Shown: in pieces, positions 36,276 to 43,455 of the stretch
How the letters are laid out: each line of letters opens with the position of its first letter
Position numbering within the stretch: position 1 is the stretch's first letter
DNA from: Carboxydothermus hydrogenoformans Z-2901
GTDB taxonomy: Bacteria; Bacillota; Z-2901; Carboxydothermales; Carboxydothermaceae
Length of the DNA stretch: 64,000 nucleotides
Direction: 5' to 3'
Assembly: GCF_000012865.1 (NCBI RefSeq)
Contig: NC_007503.1
Location: 1,710,001 to 1,774,000 of the forward strand
The notes under the pieces: model-generated
What the model saw: the letters and a program-made list of their open reading frames with translations, nothing else
What the model was told of the DNA's origin: nothing
Database searches by the model: none
Position numbers and translations under genes: made by a program

Positions 36276-36506
36276 TGGCATGCGGCAATAGCGAGGAAAT
36301 ACCTCAGCTCCCAGCAAGGTAGCGCTCCACCCGCTAAAACGGGTGACAGTCCTATACCTGTTCGGCATAGGCCCAACCCCTTACGTCCGCTACCGTAAGG
36401 GATTTCGGCGAAGGCCCCTTTCACCGGGCAGCATTAACCTGCGGGGTTTTTGCCCGGTTACTCTTGACCATCCGCACCTCTACCTCACCTCAAAGAGATG
36501 AGGTAT
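36231..36506 (-). promoter_or_regulatory. Lysine riboswitch (L box) controlling lysA
   Basis: The 361-base gap between lysA and the activase gene is mostly a lysine-sensing leader. Core signatures are visible on the minus strand: GAGGTGCGGATGG with AAGAGTA, GGGGCCTTCGCCGAA, ACTGTCACCC and GGTGGAGCGCTACC. The outer stem P1 is ATACCTCA (36499-36506) with TGAGGTAT (36299-36306). An antiterminator, GGTATTTCC (36295-36303) with GGAAATACC (36252-36260), competes with P1 and with the terminator at 36239-36275. Lysine should favour P1 and termination. Confidence 0.93.
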
Positions 36507-36543
36507 TAGCGTATTAAGTTTTAATTGCCCTTTACTTTTAATA

Positions 36544-36573
36544 ACTATAACATTAAACTTCTAAGTTCGTCAA
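36544..36573 (-). promoter_or_regulatory. Sigma-A promoter of the lysine riboswitch-lysA unit
   Basis: On the minus strand TTGACG (36568-36573), 18 bases and TATAGT (36544-36549), about 40 bases before the riboswitch. The -35 overlaps the stop codon of the upstream activase gene, so lysA is transcribed on its own. Confidence 0.8.
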
Positions 36574-37556
36574 CCTATCCCCGCTAATTTTTTGTTATTC
36601 ATCTGACTGTAACGGCCGCAGCGGTCATTTAAATAACCCACTACCTCGTAATCTTCATATATTTTAACCACTTCACAAAAGTTAGGACAGTTTTGGCATT
36701 CAAAATTCTCGGTTTTTAATTCGGCATCTTTCACGTTAAAGCCCTTGAACCTGGTTTTATAAGGCTGTTTTTCCCGCTCAAAAGCTGCAATTAACGCTGC
36801 TCCTAAAGCTCCCATTACCTCAAAATAGGGCGGCACAATTACTTCGGTACAAAGCGCCCGCCTAAACGCTTCTCGCATGGCAATGTTGGCCGCCACACCG
36901 CCCTGAAAAACAATTTTATCGTAAAGCTTTTTGCCCTTAGCTAAATTGTTTAAATAGTTTCTTACCAGAGCATCGCAAAGGCCCGCGAGAATATCTTCAA
37001 TACTTAAGCCCAATTGTTGCTTGTGAATCATATCGGACTCGGCAAATACCGCACACCGCCCGGCTATCCGCACCGGATTCTGGGCTTTTAACGCTATTTC
37101 TCCAAATTTTTCAATAGGAATGTTAAGCCTTTGCGCCTGCTGGTCCAAAAACGAACCGGTACCGGCCGCACACACGGTATTCATCGCAAAATCGGTTACT
37201 ACACCATCTTTTAAGAGAATAAGCTTGGAATCCTGTCCACCAATTTCTAAGATGGTTCGTACTCCGGGTACCAAATAGTTAGCAGCCACCGCATGGGCAG
37301 TTATTTCGTTTTTCACGGTATCTGCTCCTAACACCAACGCTGCCAACTGCCGGCCGCTTCCGGTTGTCCCCACCCCTAATATTTCTTCTTCTTTGATTCG
37401 GTCGTAAATTTTTCTTAAACCTTCTTTTAAGGCAACAAGAGGCCGGCCGTTCGTTCTCAAATAAATTGCTTCCAGAATTTCCTTTTCTTCATTAATCACC
37501 ACTAAATTGGTACTTACCGAACCTACATCAATTCCCAGAAATACGCCTTTTTTCAT
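36570..37556 (-). CDS. BadF/HgdC-type ATPase, 2-hydroxyacyl-CoA dehydratase activase-like
   Basis: An ASKHA-fold, ATP-dependent electron donor. It has FLGIDVGSVSTNLVV, GVGTTGSGR, EIGGQDSKL and GGVAANIAM. Cys129 (NTVCAAGTGSF) and Cys168 (IAGRCAVFAESD) match the two cysteines with which HgdC dimers bridge a [4Fe-4S] cluster. An extra tail (about 280-328) adds C-x2-C-x3-C (287, 290, 294) and Cys313, absent from the 260-residue HgdC. It overlaps the next upstream gene by 29 bases. It should drive low-potential electrons into the two neighbouring proteins; the final substrate is unknown. Confidence 0.85.
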   Translation of the reverse strand: MKKGVFLGIDVGSVSTNLVVINEEKEILEAIYLRTNGRPLVALKEGLRKIYDRIKEEEILGVGTTGSGRQLAALVLGADTVKNEITAHAVAANYLVPGVRTILEIGGQDSKLILLKDGVVTDFAMNTVCAAGTGSFLDQQAQRLNIPIEKFGEIALKAQNPVRIAGRCAVFAESDMIHKQQLGLSIEDILAGLCDALVRNYLNNLAKGKKLYDKIVFQGGVAANIAMREAFRRALCTEVIVPPYFEVMGALGAALIAAFEREKQPYKTRFKGFNVKDAELKTENFECQNCPNFCEVVKIYEDYEVVGYLNDRCGRYSQMNNKKLAGIG

Positions 37557-38643
37557 GATTTCCTCCTTTCTGGCGAAAACTTAAAAGGTCACAAAAAGCT
37601 TCCAACCGGGTGATAAGCCCGGCCTCACCGGTATGTTCATCAACCACCAAAGATAAGACCGGGATATCCTCGACTTCGCTTACCGCCGGCAGAACTGCTT
37701 GAGCAACAATTTCCGGCATACAGGTAAAAGGTAAGAGCTGAATTACCCCATCGAATCCCTGTTTTTTTAAGTATTTAACTCCGCCTACCGTTTCCTGCCC
37801 GTGTCCCCCCACAAAATGGCAAAGAAAGGGCGGTGCTTCCTTCACAATTTCTTTATGCCGGCTATAGTTTTTAAAAAGTCCCAGAAAAAGGTGGTCGTTC
37901 ACCCATTCACTTAAATAAATGGTGCGTTGCACTTCCACTCCCAGGTTGCCAAGATATCGTTCGATATTAAAGTTGGTAAAGGGTTCTAAGAGGGTAAAAA
38001 TCTCCCCAACCACTCCTATCTTTAACACCTTGCGGGCCAAATCCATGGGTATCCTTGCCAAAGCCACGACTGCTTGATTTACCGCTTCTTCGATTTCCTT
38101 TTCCTCTCGAGCCCGATTTAAATTTTGCAAAAACTCCTGCCACACCCGGTCAGTTGCCCCCTTGGTAATTTCCCGGGCTCTAAAAAAGGCTACTTTTTTT
38201 TCAATTTCATCGGCAGCTTTTATTTTTAAAAATCCTTTTTTAACCGCCCTTATAACCTGAAAAATTGGTTTATTATCGGTAATTTTTTTTAGTTTAGCGA
38301 TAAACTCCATAATGTTTCTTTCGGGTGGTTCTAACACTAAAAGGTCATAATTAATCCCCAAATCCTTTAATATTTCCTGCTCCACATATGCGTAATAACC
38401 AAAGCGGCAGGGGCCAGTTCCTCCTGCCATGAGGATTGTATCGGCACCCAGTTCATACGCCTCAATAAAATTCCCGAGGTTAAGCTTTAAAGGCAGGCAG
38501 GCAAATTCCGGTCCGTACTTAGTACCCAGAGTTAAGGTTTTTTTGGTAATGGGCGGAGGTAGGACCACTTCTACCCCCAGTTCTTCTAACATTGCTTTTA
38601 CCCCTATAGCCATATTACCCATGTGCGGGTAGGTAACTTTCAC
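37528..38643 (-). CDS. DUF2229/HgdB-like iron-sulfur protein, larger subunit
   Basis: 371 residues from a GTG with AAGGAG at 8 bases. It resembles the CoA-dehydratase-D/DUF2229 group. Cysteines 49 (EFACLPLKL), 79 (GTGPCRFG) and 308 (LPFTCMPE) line up with three cysteines in the neighbour at 38615, and both end with the shared motif DEHTGEAGLxTRLEAF. Three cysteines is the number that ligates one cubane in HgdA/HgdB-type proteins. It overlaps both neighbours (35 and 29 bases), which suggests a fixed ratio. The reaction is unknown. Confidence 0.78.
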   Translation of the reverse strand: MKVTYPHMGNMAIGVKAMLEELGVEVVLPPPITKKTLTLGTKYGPEFACLPLKLNLGNFIEAYELGADTILMAGGTGPCRFGYYAYVEQEILKDLGINYDLLVLEPPERNIMEFIAKLKKITDNKPIFQVIRAVKKGFLKIKAADEIEKKVAFFRAREITKGATDRVWQEFLQNLNRAREEKEIEEAVNQAVVALARIPMDLARKVLKIGVVGEIFTLLEPFTNFNIERYLGNLGVEVQRTIYLSEWVNDHLFLGLFKNYSRHKEIVKEAPPFLCHFVGGHGQETVGGVKYLKKQGFDGVIQLLPFTCMPEIVAQAVLPAVSEVEDIPVLSLVVDEHTGEAGLITRLEAFCDLLSFRQKGGNHEKRRISGN

Positions 38644-39595
38644 CGGCAAAACTCCTTTCCACCGTCATATCCCAAAAAGCTTCAAGACGGGTTACAAGTC
38701 CCGCCTCACCGGTGTGTTCGTCAATGGTAAGGTTTAAAAAAGGTAAGGAAAATTTTCTTCTCAAATACCGGCCCGTAAGTTCGGTTATTATTGAATCAGG
38801 TCCGCAGCCAAAAGAATTTAAACTTATTATCCCTTTTAACGGGTAATTTTCAGCGAGATAAATACTGCCACCAAAGTTTTTAATCGCAAAACTCCAAAAG
38901 GGTTTTTTGGGTAGAATCCCAGCTTTTTTTACCGCTTCCGCAAAGGGAACGTTATCAGGAGTTAAAACTTCTCCTCCAAACCGGCGAATTTTTTTTATTA
39001 AATCCATACTGGCATGACGGTCATTAATATTGTAGGCATGACCCACCACCGCAAAAAGCGGTTTCTTTAAGTCCGGCACATAATTTTGCTTCCCATCAAT
39101 TAAATCCAGCGGTTGATATCCAAGGTACTTTTTTTGCAAATAAGCTTTTTGATTTTTCCAGGCTGCATAAATCGCTCGCATTATTTTCATACCGTTTGGC
39201 GTAATTTTTTTCCCAAGAACATAAACCCCCCGGTAAAAATCTTCTCCCTTTCGATAGGCCGTTAAGTCATGGGAAAGAACATTTTGGGCTTTTAAGCGAA
39301 AGATAATCATTTCGGGCAATCCCAAAAATTTCGGGCAGATGTAAGTACGCCGGTATTCACTAACATAGCGGGGTATAAAGAGATAATCTACCCGGTCTTT
39401 TAAAAACCGCGCATGGCCGAAAAAAACTTTAACCGGCAAACAGGCATCATCTACCGCCGCTTCTACCCCCAAGTTAAGGGTCTCCTTATCGGTAGGTTTT
39501 GAGGTTACAACATCTACTCCCAACTCTTGGAAAAAAGTTTCCCAAAAGGGATAATAATCGTAAAAATATAAACCTCGCGGAATACCTATTTTCAT
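38615..39595 (-). CDS. DUF2229/HgdB-like iron-sulfur protein, smaller subunit
   Basis: A 326-residue paralogue of the protein at 37528. It opens with IGIPRGLYFYDYYPFW, typical of DUF2229, and has cysteines 52 (DDACLPVKV), 87 (YICPKFLG) and 264 (SFGCGPDS), plus the C-terminal DEHTGEAGLVTRLEAF motif. It probably pairs with that paralogue, like HgdA with HgdB. No acyl-CoA transferase or dehydratase-pathway enzyme is nearby, so ordinary hydroxyacyl-CoA dehydration is not supported. First gene of the trio, 49 bases after spoVAE. Confidence 0.75.
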   Translation of the reverse strand: MKIGIPRGLYFYDYYPFWETFFQELGVDVVTSKPTDKETLNLGVEAAVDDACLPVKVFFGHARFLKDRVDYLFIPRYVSEYRRTYICPKFLGLPEMIIFRLKAQNVLSHDLTAYRKGEDFYRGVYVLGKKITPNGMKIMRAIYAAWKNQKAYLQKKYLGYQPLDLIDGKQNYVPDLKKPLFAVVGHAYNINDRHASMDLIKKIRRFGGEVLTPDNVPFAEAVKKAGILPKKPFWSFAIKNFGGSIYLAENYPLKGIISLNSFGCGPDSIITELTGRYLRRKFSLPFLNLTIDEHTGEAGLVTRLEAFWDMTVERSFAGESYLPAHG

Positions 39596-39644
39596 CTAAC
39601 CACCCCATCTTTAAGAGCATTTCCAGGGAAAAAAATTTTTATAC

Positions 39645-40001
39645 CTACCCCTTGGGTTTAAAGATAAGGGCAATTATATAACCGGCAATAATCGCCACCG
39701 AAATACCCGTGGCGGTATTTGCTATTCCGCCCCCCAAAAGCCCTAATATCCCTTTTTGTTTAAATCCTTCTATTGCTCCCTGCGTCAGTAAATGCCCAAA
39801 ACCAGTTAATGGTAAAGTTGCCCCGGTACCGGCAAGTTCTACTAATTTTTCGTAAACTCCAAAACCGGAAATAAGTGCACCGGCAGTTACAAAGCTAACC
39901 AAAACATGGGCAGGAGTCACCCGAAAGCTTGTGAGATCCATCATTAACTGGCCAATCACGCAAATTACTCCTCCAACCAGAAAACTTAATAGAAAATCCA
40001 T
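39645..40001 (-). CDS. spoVAE: Stage V sporulation protein AE
   Basis: A 118-residue membrane protein (SpoVAEb type) with about three to four hydrophobic helices and the GGVICVIGQLMMD and GFGHLLTQGAIEGFKQKG motifs. The start at 40001, with a G-rich site 6 bases upstream, is preferred to the frame open to 40022. Part of the dipicolinate channel of the spore, together with SpoVAC and SpoVAD. Confidence 0.92.
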   Translation of the reverse strand: MDFLLSFLVGGVICVIGQLMMDLTSFRVTPAHVLVSFVTAGALISGFGVYEKLVELAGTGATLPLTGFGHLLTQGAIEGFKQKGILGLLGGGIANTATGISVAIIAGYIIALIFKPKG

Positions 40002-40012
40002 CTTCATCCCCC

Positions 40013-41005
40013 TCAGTAACATTCAAAGGATACTGCATGAGCAATTACCGGTATGGACATTCCCTGCTGGGATGTAACTTGAGAAAGTAAAGCACCCGTA
40101 CCTATACCCAAAAATTTATGAATCTTTCCCTGACTTAACTCGTTAAAAACGTAGCCAGCGGTAACTAAAGCCGAACAAGCTGTACCGCTACCTCCGGCAT
40201 TTACCTGCTGATCCGGTCGATAAATCATGATTCCGCAATCGGTAAGCCTTTGACCAAAGTTGATATTACGTTCCTGTAAAAGTTTAACCAGGATTTGCCA
40301 TCCAAACCGGGCTAAATCTCCGGTTGCCATTAAATCATAATAATCGTAAGACAAACCCGTTTCTTTAAAGTGGGCAAGTAAAGTGTCAAAAGCTGCAGGA
40401 GCCATAGCCCCACCCATGTCCGAAGGATCAAACATACCGTAATCCAACGCTTTGCCCACCGTAACCCGGGGAATTTTAATTTTGCCTTCTCCTTCCCCCA
40501 AAACCACCGCGGCCGCACCGGTAACCGTCCACTGGGATGTAGGCGTTTTCTGAACCCCCTGTTCTGTAGGATTACGGTACTGCCGTTCAACGGTGGCGTA
40601 ATGACTGGAAACACCCACCAGTACTTTTTTGGCAAAACCACCGGCTATTAACATAGCCCCCAGGATTAGTCCTTCGTAAAAAGTAGCACAAGCATTATAT
40701 AATCCAAAAAATGGAATCCCCAAACTTTTTGCAACAAAATTAGCCGAAATAATTTGGTTTAATAAGTCCCCGGCCAAAAAAAAGTCCACTTCTTCCTTTT
40801 TAACAGAAGCTTTTTGTAAAGCCATTTCGACTACTTCCAAAAACATTTTTTGCTCCGCTTTCTCCCAGGTATCCTCATAATAATAAAGGTTGTTAATAAT
40901 CTTATCAAAATAGGTAGCCAGGGGGCCTTCCCCTTCTTTTGGTCCAGCTATAGTTGCATAACCCAATACTACCGGCGGATTAGCAAATTCCCGGGTTTGC
41001 CTCAT
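40013..41005 (-). CDS. spoVAD: Stage V sporulation protein AD
   Basis: A 330-residue thiolase-fold protein; in Bacillus SpoVAD binds dipicolinic acid and is needed for its uptake into the forespore. Visible are FGLYNACATFYEGLILGAML, the SHYATVERQYRNPTEQG loop and GSGTACSALVTAGYV. It overlaps spoVAC by 4 bases and is followed 11 bases later by spoVAE. Confidence 0.95.
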   Translation of the reverse strand: MRQTREFANPPVVLGYATIAGPKEGEGPLATYFDKIINNLYYYEDTWEKAEQKMFLEVVEMALQKASVKKEEVDFFLAGDLLNQIISANFVAKSLGIPFFGLYNACATFYEGLILGAMLIAGGFAKKVLVGVSSHYATVERQYRNPTEQGVQKTPTSQWTVTGAAAVVLGEGEGKIKIPRVTVGKALDYGMFDPSDMGGAMAPAAFDTLLAHFKETGLSYDYYDLMATGDLARFGWQILVKLLQERNINFGQRLTDCGIMIYRPDQQVNAGGSGTACSALVTAGYVFNELSQGKIHKFLGIGTGALLSQVTSQQGMSIPVIAHAVSFECY

Positions 41006-41445
41006 AATTTTCCCAGCCCCCTTAAAATAATTGCCACAATAAGAGAGCTAAGTACCCCGTAAATAATAACCGGACCGGCTACGGTAAATAGTTTCGCCCC
41101 AACACCGAGAACCAAGCCTTCCTGTTTATGTTCCAAAGCCGGCGATACCATGGAGTTCGCAAAGCCGGTAATGGGAACGATTAAGCCGGCACCAAAAATC
41201 CGCACCAAATCATCATAAATCCCGGTACCCGTTAAAATTGCCGAGATTAAGATAAACACCACACTTACAACGGTGTAACCGTCTTTTTCCGATATGCCGT
41301 AGCCTCTTAAAAAATGAAACAAAACTTCTCCTAAAAGACAAACAAAGCCCCCCATTAAAAAAGCCAATAAGCAGTTTTTTAGTACCGGCGGCTTAGGTTT
41401 AATTTTTTCTACAGTTTTTTGATACTCATTTTTATCAATAGCCAT
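41002..41445 (-). CDS. spoVAC: Stage V sporulation protein AC
   Basis: A membrane protein of about 147 residues that forms the mechanosensitive part of the spore dipicolinate channel. It has LAFLMGGFVCLLGEVLFHFL, the GAGLIVPITGFANSMVSPALEHKQEG loop and a hydrophobic C terminus. The ATG at 41445 follows GAGGTG. It opens the AC-AD-AE cluster. The spoVAA, AB and AF genes of Bacillus are absent. Confidence 0.95.
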   Translation of the reverse strand: MAIDKNEYQKTVEKIKPKPPVLKNCLLAFLMGGFVCLLGEVLFHFLRGYGISEKDGYTVVSVVFILISAILTGTGIYDDLVRIFGAGLIVPITGFANSMVSPALEHKQEGLVLGVGAKLFTVAGPVIIYGVLSSLIVAIILRGLGKL

Positions 41446-41480
41446 CACATTTTCACCTCAAAATATAATTTTCCCCTTAA

Positions 41481-41516
41481 AAAATAAAAAAATAACGGAG
41501 GAAAACCTCCGTTATT
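41481..41516 (-). terminator. Intrinsic terminator after the dodecin gene
   Basis: On the minus strand AATAACGGAGG pairs with CCTCCGTTATT around a TTTT loop and is followed by a seven-U run. It overlaps the last codons of the dodecin gene and lies upstream of spoVAC. Confidence 0.92.
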
Positions 41517-41706
41517 CCACATAAGCAACTTTTACATTGGCCTTATATTCTACTACCCGTCCGCCTTCCACATTAGCGGTAAAATTTAAAATTTCTACTC
41601 CGGTTACCGTCCCCAGGGACCGCGATGCTTCATTTACTGCGGTTTGTACCGCATCCTTCCAGCCGGTTGGTGATTCTCCCACTAATTCGGCTACTTTTAC
41701 ATGCAT
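41512..41706 (-). CDS. Dodecin-family protein lacking the flavin-stacking tryptophan
   Basis: A 64-residue beta-alpha-beta-beta protein of the dodecin family (KVAELVGESPTGWKDAVQTAV, then ANVEGGRVVEYKANVKVAYVE), which forms 12-mer shells. Bacterial flavin-binding dodecins have a DWFEV-like motif with a stacking tryptophan, but here it is TGVEI. It therefore may bind another ligand or none. It lies between sigF and spoVAC with its own terminator. Confidence 0.88.
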   Translation of the reverse strand: MHVKVAELVGESPTGWKDAVQTAVNEASRSLGTVTGVEILNFTANVEGGRVVEYKANVKVAYVE

Positions 41707-41821
41707 TGCTGATTCCTCCTTAAAAAATTTTTTTCCATTTATTAAAATGAACCCTGGACCGGCTATTTATTAAGGTAATATTTTATTGTTTTGTTATTTT
41801 TTGTATTTTAGGGAAATAAAT

Positions 41822-42595
41822 TTAACTCTCGTTCAGGTACCGTTTTAATTTTAAGAGGGCCTGTCTTTCAAGCCTTGAAACCTGTACCTGGGAAATTCCG
41901 AGAGTTCTGGCAATCTCCATTTGGGTTTTTTCTTTAAAAAAGCGGTTAATTAAAATATACCGCTCCCGCGGTTCTAACTTGCTTAGCACTTCTTTTATTG
42001 AGATATTTTCTAAAAGGGTTTGTTCTTCATCACCCTCCTGCTTAATCTGATCTAACAGGTATATCGGGTCTCCATCATCCTGATGAACCGTTTCAAAAAG
42101 TGAAGCCAAGCTCTGTCCCGCTTCTAATGCTTCAACAATCGCCTCCCGCGAGTAACCAAGAGTTTCTTCCAGTTCGGCAATTGTAGGTTCCCGGCCTAAC
42201 TTTACGGTAAGCGCTTCTTTTTCTTTTAAAATCTTTACCCCCAGTTCTTTGGTAGAACGACTAATCCGGATAGCCTGGTCATCTCTAAGAAAACGACGAA
42301 TTTCCCCCACAATCATGGGAACCGCATACGTGGAAAACTTCACCTGTTGTTTTAAATCAAATTTATCAATGGCTTTAATTAGCCCAATCGTCCCAATTTG
42401 AAACAGATCTTCAACTTCGTAGCCTCGGTGTAAAAAACGTTCCACCACTTTAAAGACCAATTTTAAATTACAATTGATAAGTTTTTCCCGGGCAGCCACA
42501 TCTCCCTTTTGGGCTTTTTCTATTAATTCTTTTATTTCCTGTTCACCGAGCCTTGGGAAGCGGGGTAAATTCATAGAAGAAAAACGAAAGTTCAC
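41822..42595 (-). CDS. sigF: RNA polymerase sigma-F factor
   Basis: The first forespore-specific sigma factor. Region 2 (LIEKAQKGDVAAREKLINCNLKLV, ATYAVPMIVGEIRRFLRDD), region 3 (RSTKELGVKILKEKEAL) and region 4 (ARTLGISQVQVSRLERQALL) are intact. It is the third gene of the spoIIA operon; its GTG start overlaps the spoIIAB stop by 4 bases, though an ATG at 42574 is also possible. It should be inhibited by SpoIIAB. Confidence 0.97.
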   Translation of the reverse strand: MNFRFSSMNLPRFPRLGEQEIKELIEKAQKGDVAAREKLINCNLKLVFKVVERFLHRGYEVEDLFQIGTIGLIKAIDKFDLKQQVKFSTYAVPMIVGEIRRFLRDDQAIRISRSTKELGVKILKEKEALTVKLGREPTIAELEETLGYSREAIVEALEAGQSLASLFETVHQDDGDPIYLLDQIKQEGDEEQTLLENISIKEVLSKLEPRERYILINRFFKEKTQMEIARTLGISQVQVSRLERQALLKLKRYLNES

Positions 42596-43020
42596 ACGGT
42601 TCTGTTATCTTTTAAAATTCTTTTAAATAAAATCACTTTTGTCCCCCGCTCCATAGGCACGATTTCCACCCGATCCATTAAACTCTGCATAAAGAGAAAG
42701 CCCAAACCCGGATGCTCATCCTCCGGGTCCAATACCATTTTTTCCCTGATTTTTTCCCGTTCAATACCTTTGCCAAAATCTATTACTTCAATATACATCC
42801 CCTCCTCGGTAAAATAACCATTAACCTTTATTTCTCCTGGATTATTACCGTAGCCGTGAACGATGCTATTGGTAACCGCCTCGGATACCGCAACTTTAAT
42901 ATCGTCCAAGTCGGGAAGGGTTAAATCCTTCTGGGCAGCAAAAGCCGCCACCACAATCCGTACCAAACCGATATTTTCTTTTAAGGCGGGAATCGTCAGG
43001 TTAAAATAATTATGCTTCAT
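42592..43020 (-). CDS. spoIIAB: Anti-sigma-F factor, serine kinase
   Basis: A 142-residue GHKL-type kinase that binds sigma-F and phosphorylates SpoIIAA. It has the N box (DIKVAVSEAVTNSIVHGYG), G1 (VIDFGKGIE) and G2 (HPGLGFLFMQSLMD) ATP-site motifs. It overlaps spoIIAA by 11 bases and sigF by 4, so ratios should be set by translation, as in Bacillus. Confidence 0.97.
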   Translation of the reverse strand: MKHNYFNLTIPALKENIGLVRIVVAAFAAQKDLTLPDLDDIKVAVSEAVTNSIVHGYGNNPGEIKVNGYFTEEGMYIEVIDFGKGIEREKIREKMVLDPEDEHPGLGFLFMQSLMDRVEIVPMERGTKVILFKRILKDNRTV

Positions 43021-43357
43021 AAGCTTTTTCCTCCCAAACTTCCTCTTCCCGGGAAATTCCTTTCATAATCCGGAAAAAACCGGAAAGTTCTAAGATCTTT
43101 TTAATCTTTTCATTGGTTGAAGCTAAATATACCCTGCCCCCAAGACTTCTTATTTTTTTAAACCGTCCCAGGATCACCCCAAGTCCGGAGCTATCGATAA
43201 AGTCAACGTTCTTTAAATTAAAGACAATATCTTTTACCGGGTAATTTTCAATTATTTCATCAACTTCCCGGCGCAGCCGGTCTGCCTCCTTTAAATCTAC
43301 CTCTCCGGTTATCCGAACAAATAACACCTTATTTTTAACTTCCTTTTCCACTTCCAA
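43010..43357 (-). CDS. spoIIAA: Anti-anti-sigma factor SpoIIAA
   Basis: STAS-domain protein that frees sigma-F by binding SpoIIAB. The phosphorylated serine lies in the DFIDSSGLGVILGRFKKI motif. The start is not certain: a TTG at 43357 or a GTG at 43351 sits behind a GGGGGGA and matches the usual N terminus, while an ATG at 43384 would give extra residues not seen in relatives. It follows a sigma-H-type promoter. Confidence 0.95.
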   Translation of the reverse strand: MEVEKEVKNKVLFVRITGEVDLKEADRLRREVDEIIENYPVKDIVFNLKNVDFIDSSGLGVILGRFKKIRSLGGRVYLASTNEKIKKILELSGFFRIMKGISREEEVWEEKAYEA

Positions 43358-43389
43358 AAAAATCCCCCCAAAAATGTGTTTCAAAACAA

Positions 43390-43419
43390 TAATTCTATAT
43401 AAATCCAGATTTTTCCTGC
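43390..43419 (-). promoter_or_regulatory. Sigma-H-type promoter of the spoIIA operon
   Basis: On the minus strand GCAGGAAAA, a 12-base spacer and ATAGAATTA, which fits the Bacillus sigma-H consensus (RnAGGAwWW-N11/12-RnnGAATww) at every defined position. The AGGA core is at 43414-43417 and GAAT at 43392-43395. The Bacillus spoIIA operon is sigma-H dependent. Confidence 0.8.
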
Positions 43420-43429
43420 AAGAAGTTTT

Positions 43430-43455
43430 AAAAAAATAAGTAGCAAAAAGCTACT
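43430..43455 (-). terminator. Short terminator after dacF
   Basis: On the minus strand AGTAGC, a T5 loop and GCTACT, followed by TATTTTTTT. The hairpin overlaps the dacF stop codon, and the sigma-H promoter of spoIIA lies just beyond it. Confidence 0.75.

Noticed and set aside
36209-36424. N-terminal extension of lysA by 72 codons
   Set aside because: It would code through the lysine riboswitch and its terminator; the ATG at 36208 has a good binding site and matches the family length.
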